Of a stretch of 8,731 bases of DNA, positions 1-6,479 are shown one piece after another. Source of the stretch: Chloroflexota bacterium (GTDB taxonomy: Bacteria > Chloroflexota > Dehalococcoidia > SM23-28-2 > RBG-16-64-32); the NCBI GenBank assembly GCA_005880055.1, contig VBJS01000158.1, positions 1 through 8,731 of the forward strand, given 5' to 3'. A model generated the notes under the pieces. It had not been told where the DNA came from. It did not search any database and saw nothing but the letters and a program-made list of their open reading frames with translations. The position numbers and the translations under genes are program-made. The first letter of the stretch is position 1. The number at the start of each line of letters is the position of its first letter.

Positions 1-74
1 GCGGGGCTGACGCAGAGCCCGGCTACGGCCTGCGTGCGCGGGGCTGACGCAGAGCCCGGCTACGGCCTGCGTGC
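1..74. repeat. Perfect 37-bp tandem duplication at the window edge
   Basis: Bases 1-37 and 38-74 are identical. The unit is not a multiple of three, so a frame entering from the left through copy 1 is shifted in copy 2 and would run in the wrong frame to the stop at 883-885. The homologous place in the next protein repeat (440 onward) has this sequence only once. This suggests either an assembly artefact in repetitive DNA or a true frameshifting duplication. Confidence 0.9.
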
Positions 75-3016
75 CGCCTGTGGCGGGCAGCCAGGGGATC
101 ACGCGGAGCACGTCGGGGAACTCGGGCCCGGGTGGCAACACGGGTGCGACGAAGAAGTACGTGGACGCGAACATCAAGGTGACGCCCAACGACATCAACG
201 AGGTCGGCAACCCGCACACCTTCACGGTGGAGGTGAACGCGCTGGTGGACGCGACGGGGCTGGTGCCTTCGGGGTTTGCGATCACGCCCTCGGTGTCACC
301 GACGCCGGACACGACGAACACGAACACCTGTGCGACGCCGACGGTCTCGGCCAACGGGCTGACGGCGACCTGCACGATCACCATCAACAACAGCCAGCCG
401 GGTGTGTTCGAGGCGGACGCCTCGGCGACGGTCTGCTTTGCGGGGCTGACGCAGAGCCCGGCTACGGCCTGCGTGCCGCCTGTGGCGGGCAGCCAGGGGA
501 TCACGCGGAGCACGTCGGGGAACTCGGGCCCGGGTGGCAACACGGGTGCGACGAAGAAGTACGTGGACGGCAAGATCACGGTGACGCCCAACGACATCAA
601 CGAGGTCGGCAACCCGCACACCTTCACGGTGACGGCGACCGCCCTTGTCGACGCGACGGGCCTCACACCCAGCAGCATCGCGATCACGCCCTCGGTCTCG
701 CCAGCGCCGGGCAGCATCTCCGACACTTGCGCGACGCCGACGATCTCCGTCGACGGCCTGACGGCGACCTGCACGATCACGATCAACAACAACACGCCGG
801 GGGTCTTCGAAGCGGACGCCAGCGCGGTCTTCACGTTCACGGGGCTGACCCCGGGCGGGACGTTCACCCGCGACACGGCCGGTAACTCCGGCCCCGGCGG
901 CAACACGGGTGCGACGAAGAAGTACGTGGACGCCTACGTGACTGTCGTGCCGAACGACATCAATGAAGTGGGCAACTCGCACACCTTCACCTGTACCGCT
1001 ACCGCCCTGGTGGGTAACACCGGGCTCACGCCGAGTTCGTTCACGCTCGGTTGCACGGTTTCACCGACGCCCGACAGCCAGACGAACACATGCGCCAGTC
1101 CTACGATCTCCGCCAATGGGCTCAGCGCCAGTTGCACGCTGACGATTAGCAACAACGCGAGCGGCGTATTCACGGCGAACGCCTCGGCGAGCATCTGCTT
1201 CACGGGTCTGACGGACCCGGCGAGCGGATGTCTGACGAGGGACACGGACCCGGCGACCGCTCCGACTTCTGGTCCCGGAGGCAGCGGACCGGTGACCAAG
1301 AAGTATGTGGATGGGTTCGCGACGGTGACCCCGGATGACATCAACGGCATCGGCGAAAGCCACACGTTTACCTGCTCGACGACAGCGTTGGTCGATGCGA
1401 CCGGCCTGGCGCCGTCGTCGATCACCCTCGGCTGCACGGTTTCGCCCGCGCCGACGAGTCAGTCCAACACTTGCTCAACCCCAACGATTAGTAACGGCGG
1501 GAAGACGGCAACATGCACGTTGACGATTACCAATAACACGCCGGGAACGTTCACGGCCAACGCAGCGGCGACGCTGTGCTTCACGGGGCTCACTGACCCG
1601 GCCGGCGGCTGCTTTAGCCGGGACACGAACCCGGCGACCGCAACGATAGCCGGCCCCGGAGGCAGCGGGCCGGCGACCAAGGTATATGTGGACGGCAGCC
1701 TGAAGTGGTTCAAGGTGGATGACCTTGGCCAGCCGCAGGGCGGAGCGACGTTCCAGGTCTGCCAAACCCACAGCTATAACTCGGACACGGGCGTCTTCAC
1801 TGCCATCACGCCGGTGTGTGTGAGCGTGACAGACAATAGCGCGCCCGATACTGATGCCACCGCTGGAACATTCCAGCTGCTGCACCTCTATCTTGGACGC
1901 TACACGGTACACGAGACGGCGGCGCCCCCAGGCTTCATCGCCGATCCGGACACGGTGACGGTGGATCTGACGATGGTGAAGACCGGGCCCACGACCGACG
2001 ACCCGACCGCCCGCAACAAGACGATCACTCTGGCGTTCGTCAATACGCTGGGCAGCCTGGCGTGGGAGAAGCGTGATGGCTCGGTGCCCGCGCCTCACCC
2101 GCTGCAGGGCGGCGCAACGTTCCAGGTTACGCCCAACCCGTTCTACTGCCGCACACCCTCCGGGTCTGACCCGCTGGTAGTGGCGGACAACGGGCCCAAC
2201 GACTCTGATCCGGACAACGGGCAGTTCTCGCTGCTGCGCGTCTGCCTGAACCCGGATGGGAGCGCCCGCACCTACACGATCACGGAGACGATTGCGCCGA
2301 GCGGTTACCTGTTCGACCTCGATGTCACGCGGACGCGAACGGTAAGCGCAGCGGCGCCGAACCAGGTGGTAGGTTCGCCGCTGACGGCGCCGCCGAGCAC
2401 AGACGATGAAGGCACTCGGGACGCGTCCGGGCAGTGCACGGACAACATGTGCGACTTCCACAACCGGAAGCCGCCCACGGAGATCGCGCACACGCAGGCG
2501 ACGTGCCAGGACTTCATCGGCGGCCTCCCCCCCAGCCTGCAGTTCACGGAAATGACCTACGGCATTAGGCAGGGGACCATCACCAACACCAGCCCGGGCG
2601 TCTTCTTCGCCTTCACCCAGACGATAGTGGGCAGCGGCACCGGCGCTCTCACGATGTCGTTCGCCGAATCTACTGATGCACCGGGCGGCTTCTCGGTGGC
2701 CGGTGGCGACTGGGTCGTGGCCGGCGGCTTCGTCAGGATGTACCAGGTGGTGAACGGCTCCTGTGTGCAGGTCACCAACAACATCACCTGCACGGGGACA
2801 ACCGGCGCCAGCCCCAGCTGCACGTTCGATCCGGCCGGCAATGTAACGCCGGGGACGTACGTGTACCAGGTGAAGTACCAGGCCTCGGGCTCGCTCGTAG
2901 GGAAGGTCCCGTGCCCGGGAGTGGGTGGATCAGCACCACAATGCAACTACACCTTCACGCCAACGGTGAACGGTGTGACGCAATCGTCTGACAGCTTCCT
3001 CTTCCGCAAGCGGTAA
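38..3016 (+). CDS. Large secreted repeat protein with Ig-like repeats and two SpaA/Cna_B domains (5' partial)
   Basis: This is the 3' part of a gene for an extracellular, probably cell-surface, protein; no start or signal peptide is in view. Residues are counted from the GTG at 71, which is inside a repeat and unlikely to be the real start. Residues 28-536 hold four Ig-like repeats, each beginning TKKYVD followed by a PNDINEVG-HTFT-type strand. Residues 543-660 and 661-800 are SpaA/Cna_B-like domains with 'GGATFQV' and 'YTxxETxAPxGF/Y' motifs. Likely isopeptide triads are Lys548/Glu615/Asn658 and Lys667/Glu739/Asn798. Residues 805-981 form a Cys-containing beta-rich C-terminal domain ending FLFRKR. 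There is no LPXTG motif and no membrane segment, so anchoring is unknown. An in-frame TGA at 8-10 comes from the 37-bp duplication at the window edge. Domain assignment is by motif recognition; a role in adhesion or a pilus- or S-layer-like structure is inference. Confidence 0.85.
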   Translation, partial: AGLTQSPATACVPPVAGSQGITRSTSGNSGPGGNTGATKKYVDANIKVTPNDINEVGNPHTFTVEVNALVDATGLVPSGFAITPSVSPTPDTTNTNTCATPTVSANGLTATCTITINNSQPGVFEADASATVCFAGLTQSPATACVPPVAGSQGITRSTSGNSGPGGNTGATKKYVDGKITVTPNDINEVGNPHTFTVTATALVDATGLTPSSIAITPSVSPAPGSISDTCATPTISVDGLTATCTITINNNTPGVFEADASAVFTFTGLTPGGTFTRDTAGNSGPGGNTGATKKYVDAYVTVVPNDINEVGNSHTFTCTATALVGNTGLTPSSFTLGCTVSPTPDSQTNTCASPTISANGLSASCTLTISNNASGVFTANASASICFTGLTDPASGCLTRDTDPATAPTSGPGGSGPVTKKYVDGFATVTPDDINGIGESHTFTCSTTALVDATGLAPSSITLGCTVSPAPTSQSNTCSTPTISNGGKTATCTLTITNNTPGTFTANAAATLCFTGLTDPAGGCFSRDTNPATATIAGPGGSGPATKVYVDGSLKWFKVDDLGQPQGGATFQVCQTHSYNSDTGVFTAITPVCVSVTDNSAPDTDATAGTFQLLHLYLGRYTVHETAAPPGFIADPDTVTVDLTMVKTGPTTDDPTARNKTITLAFVNTLGSLAWEKRDGSVPAPHPLQGGATFQVTPNPFYCRTPSGSDPLVVADNGPNDSDPDNGQFSLLRVCLNPDGSARTYTITETIAPSGYLFDLDVTRTRTVSAAAPNQVVGSPLTAPPSTDDEGTRDASGQCTDNMCDFHNRKPPTEIAHTQATCQDFIGGLPPSLQFTEMTYGIRQGTITNTSPGVFFAFTQTIVGSGTGALTMSFAESTDAPGGFSVAGGDWVVAGGFVRMYQVVNGSCVQVTNNITCTGTTGASPSCTFDPAGNVTPGTYVYQVKYQASGSLVGKVPCPGVGGSAPQCNYTFTPTVNGVTQSSDSFLFRKR
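152..1678 (+). repeat. Four tandem in-frame coding repeats (363-402 bp)
   Basis: The units start at the KKYVD codons at about 152, 554, 917 and 1298; a fifth, degenerate KVYVD marks the junction with the SpaA domains near 1679. Spacing is 134, 121, 127 and 127 codons. Units 1 and 2 are recent copies: 38-167 equals 440-569 over 130 bp without a mismatch, and 178-229 equals 580-631. Units 3 and 4 have diverged in DNA but keep the protein pattern. Such repeats are prone to recombination and to collapse during assembly. Confidence 0.9.
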
Positions 3017-3033
3017 CAGGCAGACGGTAAGCA

Positions 3034-3065
3034 GAAGAGGCCCGGCCAAACGGCCGGGCCTCTTC
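3034..3065 (+). terminator. Intrinsic terminator-like hairpin after the surface-protein gene
   Basis: A perfect 14-bp inverted repeat (3034-3047 with 3052-3065) encloses an AAAC loop, 17 nt after the stop codon of the surface protein. The stem is very GC-rich and its right arm runs into a short T-containing stretch (tcttctttcg). It lies between convergent genes. It suits the + strand gene best, because the minus-strand side has no T tract, though it may also slow the opposing transcript. Confidence 0.85.
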
Positions 3066-3167
3066 TTTCGCACGCGAGGCGGCGATTTATGCCCGAGAGC
3101 GCGCCGGCCGAGAAGCTACCACCCGCCGAGCGCGCCAACTCGGCACCGCCAGGCGGCCCGCAGGCTG

Positions 3168-4697
3168 CTAGGGCCGCATTCCCCTGGTCTTGGGTCCACG
3201 CGTTTCTGCCTCCACGATATGATGTGCGCGGCGCGCAAATTCGACCAGCAGCGGGCGAGTATCGCGAGGATCGATGATCTCCTCGATGCCAAATGCTTCG
3301 GCAGTGAGGATCGGGTCGCGAAGGGAGGCCAGATTGGCCTCCAACTCCTCGCGGAGTCTGTCCGGATCATCAGCCTCTTGAATCTGTCGCTTGTAGGCCG
3401 CCTCTACGCCGCCCTCGATGGGCAGCGATCCCCACTCGCCGGAGGGCCACGCGTAGCGTGGGCTGGCTCGCGTGTGGTTCGAATGGCCGGCTCCCGCGAC
3501 GCCGAACGCTTTCCGCACGATGATGGAGCACCAGGGGTTCGTTGCCTGGTAAACGGCAGCGAGCGCCCGCACTCCCTTCCGGATGGTCCCTTGCTTTTCC
3601 GCCGCTACGCCGACGAGGAAGCCGGGGTTGTCCACGAAGTTCACCATCGGCAGGCGAAAGGTATCGCAGAGATCGACGAACCGCGTCATTTTGTCGGCGG
3701 CGGCCGCGTCGATTGCGCCGGCATAGAATGCGGGATCATTCGCCATCACTCCGACCGGGATGCCGTCGAGGCGCGCCAACCCTGTAATCAGCGAGGGGCC
3801 GAAGTGCCGCGCGATCTCGAAGAAGGACCCGAGATCGACGACGAGCTCCACGATTCTGCGAGTGTTGTAGATCCGTCGCCGATCCCGTGGTACGACTGAG
3901 ATGAGCTCATCTTCGCGGCGCTCTGGGTCGTCCGCCGACTGAATAACCGGCGGAGGTTCCCAGACGGACGAAGGCAGATAGGAGAGGAATCGCCGGATGT
4001 GCTCAAAAGCCTCTGGTTCGCTGGTCACTTCGTTATCAACGGCACCGCTGCCGTGCGCGTGAATGTGTGAGCCTCCGAGTTCCTCCTTCTCGACATCTCG
4101 CCCGAAAGCTCTGCTGACCACCGGTGGGCCGGCGACGAAGAGCTGGCTGGATCCGCGCACCATCACGGAAAAGTGCGACGCGGCGACACGGGCCGCCCCG
4201 AGACCGGCGACCGGCCCCAGCCCGGCAGCGACCACGGGTACTTGTGAAAGCAGACCCACGGAGACGTCCCAGTCCGGATTCGCCGGCACGTAGGACCGCT
4301 TGAGGGCGGCGTTTGTCCGGACGCTCCCTCCGCCCCCGGTGCCATCCACGAGACGGACAAGCGGCAGGCGTAGCTCCCTGGCTGTTCTCTCGCTCCAGCC
4401 CATCTTGTTACCGATCGCGCCGTCCGCGGCGCCACCTCGAACGGTGAAATCGTCGCATCCGACGATGATGAAGTTGGAGGGTGTATAGCCCTTTATCTGA
4501 CCCGTGTCGTCGTACTCCACCTTGCCGGCCAACGACCCGATCTCACGGAAGGAGCCATCGTCCAGCAGATGATCGATCCGGTCGCGCACTGGAGTCCGTC
4601 CCTCGGACACGTGGCGCGCGACACGCTCCTGGCCGCCCATCTGCCGGGCCAGCTCCCGCCGGCGACGGACCTCTTCAAGTTCAGGTTCCCAGGTCAT
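3168..4697 (-). CDS. Acyl-CoA carboxylase carboxyltransferase (beta) subunit
   Basis: A 509-residue protein, close to the usual ~510-530 for biotin-dependent acyl-CoA carboxylase beta subunits of the acetyl-/propionyl-CoA carboxylase type. In this family it transfers CO2 from carboxybiotin to an acyl-CoA in the cytoplasm. The N-terminal crotonase-like half (about 20-260) shows RLVDGTGGGGSVR (residues 115-127), VAAGLGPVAGLGA (156-168) and EELGGSHIHAHGSG (205-218). The C-terminal half (about 265-500) shows FVDNPGFLVG (354-363), an IRKGVRALAAVYQAT segment (372-386), IIVRKAFGVAGAG (392-404) and AWPSGEWGSLPIEGG (416-430). The start was chosen for the complete N-terminus and a TATAAT box just upstream; no clear Shine-Dalgarno is visible. 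No biotin carboxylase or BCCP gene is in the window. The substrate (acetyl-, propionyl-, methylcrotonyl-CoA or another) cannot be decided by eye, so no symbol is given. Confidence 0.93.
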   Translation of the reverse strand: MTWEPELEEVRRRRELARQMGGQERVARHVSEGRTPVRDRIDHLLDDGSFREIGSLAGKVEYDDTGQIKGYTPSNFIIVGCDDFTVRGGAADGAIGNKMGWSERTARELRLPLVRLVDGTGGGGSVRTNAALKRSYVPANPDWDVSVGLLSQVPVVAAGLGPVAGLGAARVAASHFSVMVRGSSQLFVAGPPVVSRAFGRDVEKEELGGSHIHAHGSGAVDNEVTSEPEAFEHIRRFLSYLPSSVWEPPPVIQSADDPERREDELISVVPRDRRRIYNTRRIVELVVDLGSFFEIARHFGPSLITGLARLDGIPVGVMANDPAFYAGAIDAAAADKMTRFVDLCDTFRLPMVNFVDNPGFLVGVAAEKQGTIRKGVRALAAVYQATNPWCSIIVRKAFGVAGAGHSNHTRASPRYAWPSGEWGSLPIEGGVEAAYKRQIQEADDPDRLREELEANLASLRDPILTAEAFGIEEIIDPRDTRPLLVEFARRAHHIVEAETRGPKTRGMRP

Positions 4698-4711
4698 AAT
4701 TACCCGCAGAG

Positions 4712-4717
4712 ATTATA
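4712..4717 (-). promoter_or_regulatory. Candidate -10 box (TATAAT) for the carboxyltransferase gene
   Basis: A perfect TATAAT on the minus strand ends 14 nt before the ATG at 4697. Transcription would start near 4705, giving a leader of only about 8 nt, which agrees with the lack of a Shine-Dalgarno. No good -35 hexamer is seen at 16-18 nt. This is position-based inference. Confidence 0.45.
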
Positions 4718-4824
4718 GCTCCGACCCGCTGCGCTGAGCTTCGCTCGTCCGTTGGCTCAACCGTTCAACGCTGCTTCGGCCCGCTCGGCAAACGTTAACT
4801 CGGCGGCGTGGCCGGGGGAAATGG

Positions 4825-4841
4825 CCCAGTTATCGTCTGGG
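4825..4841 (+). repeat. Short hairpin motif, copy A (5-bp arms, 7-nt loop)
   Basis: CCCAG-TTATCGT-CTGGG, a perfect 5-bp inverted repeat. A second copy lies at 4945-4961 with different but still complementary outer arm bases, and a third with imperfect arms at 7939-7955. Function unknown; a protein-binding site or a small RNA hairpin are both possible. Confidence 0.55.
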
Positions 4842-4850
4842 ATCCGGTTG

Positions 4851-4896
4851 TGGGCGGTGCAGGGTTTGAACCTGCGACCTCTTGCATGTGAAGCAA
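4851..4896 (-). pseudogene. tRNA-Val 3'-half fragment
   Basis: On the minus strand this reads from within the 5' anticodon stem through the anticodon loop (TTCACAT), variable region, T arm (GCAGG-TTCAAAC-CCTGC) and the 3' acceptor strand ACCGCCCA. It differs from the intact tRNA-Val at 7968-8042 by one base in the anticodon loop. The encoded CCA is replaced by CAA, and the D arm and 5' acceptor strand are missing. It cannot fold as a tRNA. The break in the anticodon stem is a position often used as a crossover by tRNA-targeting integrases. Confidence 0.88.
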
Positions 4897-4944
4897 AATC
4901 GCGGAAACGCTGTGCCCTCAGATACGAAAATCGAGCGAACCGCG

Positions 4945-4961
4945 TTCAGTTATGATCTGAA
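4945..4961 (+). repeat. Short hairpin motif, copy B with compensatory arm changes
   Basis: TTCAG-TTATGAT-CTGAA, a perfect 5-bp inverted repeat with a loop like copy A at 4825-4841. The two outer pairs changed from C-G to T-A on both arms, as expected if pairing or dyad symmetry is preserved. It lies between the tRNA fragment and the end of the HD-GYP gene. Confidence 0.5.
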
Positions 4962-5022
4962 ATTTCTGTTGAGGATGGGAACCGGCGGGTGAGGCGGCCG
5001 TTCGCACAGGAAAAATGGCGCC

Positions 5023-6018
5023 TTAGCCCAGGATTCTGACTTTCTTATTCCGCGATACGTTGGTTTCTTCGCAGGCGTTCACGAAGGTCTCGACGATGTC
5101 TGGGTCGAACTGGGTTCCGGCGCCGGCGCGAAGGCGGGCTAGCGCCTCCTCGCGAGGGAGCGCGGCGCGGTATGGCCGGTCGGAGGTCATTGCGTCAAAG
5201 GAATCTACCACGCTGAGGACGCGGGCGAGTTTCGGAATATCTTCGCCGGTTAGCGCATCAACATATCCGCCGCCGTCCCATCGCTCGTGATGGTGCCTGA
5301 TCATCGGGCCGACATCCTTGGCGAAGCGCAGCGGGGCGCAGATCTTCTCCCCGATAACGGGGTGGGTGCGCATTTCCCGCCACTCGTCGTCCGTCAGCGG
5401 CCCTGGCTTGCAGAGGATAGCTTCGCTAACGCCGACCTTGCCGATATCGTGCAGAATTGCGCCGTAGTGGAGCAGTAGCAGCTCCTGCTGATGCAACTCC
5501 ATGGCGTGTCCCAGTCCGACGGCAAGCTTTGTCATTCGCTGAAGATGCTCGCCCGTGGTGGGGTCCTTCGCTTCGACAGCGGCAGCCAGTGTGAAGATTA
5601 CTTGCTCGGTGCTCTCCAGCTGCTGGTCGAGGAGAAATTTCTCCAGGGCCTGGTGGACTGCGCGTGCGAGAACAACTGAATTGATGGACCGCTTTGGGAA
5701 GTAATCGTAGGCGCCGTTGCGCATCGCATCGGCTGCTACCCGCTCGTCGCCATCACCGGTCAACATGATCACCGGCGGCACGCCCGTCTTCCCCGCCAGC
5801 CGCTTGAGAAAGGAAAGACCGTCCTCGCCCGGCAGGTTGTAGTCGAGAAGCACCAGGTCGAAACCACCGTCGCGGAGGGCGTCGGCAGCGCCCTCGGTAG
5901 TGTGCAGGCACTCGAGCTCGAAGTCCGCCCTCCGATACTGGCGCAACATCTGACGGACGATGTCGACGTCCATCGGATTGTCGTCGATCATGAGGAGGCG
6001 GATCGAGTGCTTGAACAT
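5023..6018 (-). CDS. Response regulator with HD-GYP domain (probable c-di-GMP phosphodiesterase)
   Basis: A 331-residue cytoplasmic two-domain regulator. The receiver domain (about 6-122) has acidic Asp12/Asp13, phosphoacceptor Asp59 in LLDYNLP, Thr87 and Lys109 (FPK). The HD-GYP domain (about 135-331) shows GEHLQR, HDIGK (His190-Asp191), HPVIGEKI, HHHERWDGGGY and SFDAMTSDRPYR. Family knowledge: HD-GYP proteins bind two or three metals and hydrolyse c-di-GMP to pGpG or GMP. The GYP signature here reads GYV, with the proline replaced, while the metal-ligand HD and HHE residues remain, so activity is likely but unproven. The start at 6018 was chosen because the receiver begins there (MFKHSIRLL); an in-frame ATG at 6075 would add 19 residues and overlap the upstream gene. 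It is the last gene of the operon, 14 nt after the preceding stop codon. No strong ribosome-binding site is seen, suggesting coupled translation. Confidence 0.92.
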   Translation of the reverse strand: MFKHSIRLLMIDDNPMDVDIVRQMLRQYRRADFELECLHTTEGAADALRDGGFDLVLLDYNLPGEDGLSFLKRLAGKTGVPPVIMLTGDGDERVAADAMRNGAYDYFPKRSINSVVLARAVHQALEKFLLDQQLESTEQVIFTLAAAVEAKDPTTGEHLQRMTKLAVGLGHAMELHQQELLLLHYGAILHDIGKVGVSEAILCKPGPLTDDEWREMRTHPVIGEKICAPLRFAKDVGPMIRHHHERWDGGGYVDALTGEDIPKLARVLSVVDSFDAMTSDRPYRAALPREEALARLRAGAGTQFDPDIVETFVNACEETNVSRNKKVRILG

Positions 6019-6032
6019 GGACGGAGAGCTTT

Positions 6033-6479
6033 CTACACGCGAGCAGCTGTGGGCAGGGTGGCGATAACGATCCAATACTCCTGGATAGTGCTGACCACTT
6101 TGATGAACTCCTCGAAGCGGACGGGCTTAGAAATGAACGTATTCACTCCCAGGTCATAGGTCTTGACAACGTCTTCCTCACGGGTGGAGGTTGTCAGGAC
6201 TATAACGGGGATGCGGCGCAGATCGGCATCGGACTTGACTGCTTCCAGGACCTCTATGCCGCTCACACGGGGCAGGTTCAGATCGAGGAGGATCAGCCCA
6301 GGCAATCTGCCGTCGCCGTCGCGGAGTTGGTAAAGGATGTCAAGCGCCTCCTGGCCGTCGCGCGCCACTGTGAGCCGGTTCCTCACCTGGCCCTTTTCCA
6401 GCGCCCGCCGCGTGATCTCCACGTCCTGTGGGTTGTCTTCCACGAGCAGGATGTGAACTGCCTTGAGGTCCTGTTCCAT
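6033..6479 (-). CDS. Single-domain response regulator, Rcp1-like (CheY fold)
   Basis: A 148-residue receiver with no output domain. Visible residues are acidic Glu14/Asp15 in LLVEDNPQDV, phosphoacceptor Asp66 in LLDLNLPRVSG, Thr96 in VIVLTTS and Lys118 in ISKPV. The form 'VEDNPxDxxxxxxAL' with a long loop before the phosphoacceptor strand is typical of the Rcp1-type regulators that partner phytochrome-like and PAS histidine kinases. The start at 6479 is fixed by a strong AAGGAGG site 6 nt upstream and by the domain's N-terminus. The gene begins inside the 3' end of the kinase reading frame, overlapping it by 140 nt out of frame. It probably receives phosphate from that kinase and passes the signal by protein contact, possibly as a shuttle to the adjacent HD-GYP regulator; the partner is inferred. 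Confidence 0.93.
   Translation of the reverse strand: MEQDLKAVHILLVEDNPQDVEITRRALEKGQVRNRLTVARDGQEALDILYQLRDGDGRLPGLILLDLNLPRVSGIEVLEAVKSDADLRRIPVIVLTTSTREEDVVKTYDLGVNTFISKPVRFEEFIKVVSTIQEYWIVIATLPTAARV

Larger units (their letters stand above)
4801..4896 (-). repeat. Diverged direct repeat of the tRNA-Val 3' half plus downstream flank (copy 1)
   Basis: This stretch aligns with about 7912-8016 in the same orientation. The tRNA part (4851-4896 against 7971-8016) matches at 45 of 46 bases. The flank shares ggcgtggccgg and agttatcgtctg with several small gaps between. The two copies are about 3.1 kb apart and bracket the kinase/receiver/HD-GYP operon. They could be attachment sites of an integrated element or a segmental duplication. 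Confidence 0.8.
4698..5022. other. Intergenic region with tRNA fragment and hairpin motifs
   Basis: No supported gene lies here. A + strand reading frame at 4752-4955 runs antisense through the tRNA fragment and is treated as spurious. The stretch holds the carboxyltransferase start region, a diverged copy of the tRNA-Val downstream flank (4801-4850), the tRNA-Val 3' fragment (4851-4896) and two short hairpin motifs (4825-4841, 4945-4961). Downstream of the signalling operon a weak bulged stem (4979-4986 with 4997-5003) exists but has no T tract, so the operon's terminator is not clear. Confidence 0.6.

Noticed and set aside
34..885. Long + strand frame of 283 codons through the repeats
   Set aside because: It is an out-of-frame reading of the GC-rich repeat gene with low-complexity His/Gly/Asp composition; the correct frame runs from before 71 to 3016.
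38..1678. CRISPR-like array
   Set aside because: The repeats are hundreds of bases long, contiguous and in frame within a protein-coding gene; there are no short repeats with unique spacers.
3219..3899. 226-codon + strand frame opposite the carboxyltransferase
   Set aside because: It is antisense to a strongly recognised gene, in the usual shadow frame of GC-rich DNA, with no family resemblance.
4752..4955. Possible 67-residue + strand protein
   Set aside because: Its middle is the antisense reading of the tRNA-Val 3' fragment (GLNLRPLACEA-like peptide), a classic spurious call over tRNA sequence.
4979..5003. Terminator of the signalling operon
   Set aside because: The stem is short and bulged and lacks a T tract on the minus strand, so it does not meet the usual pattern.
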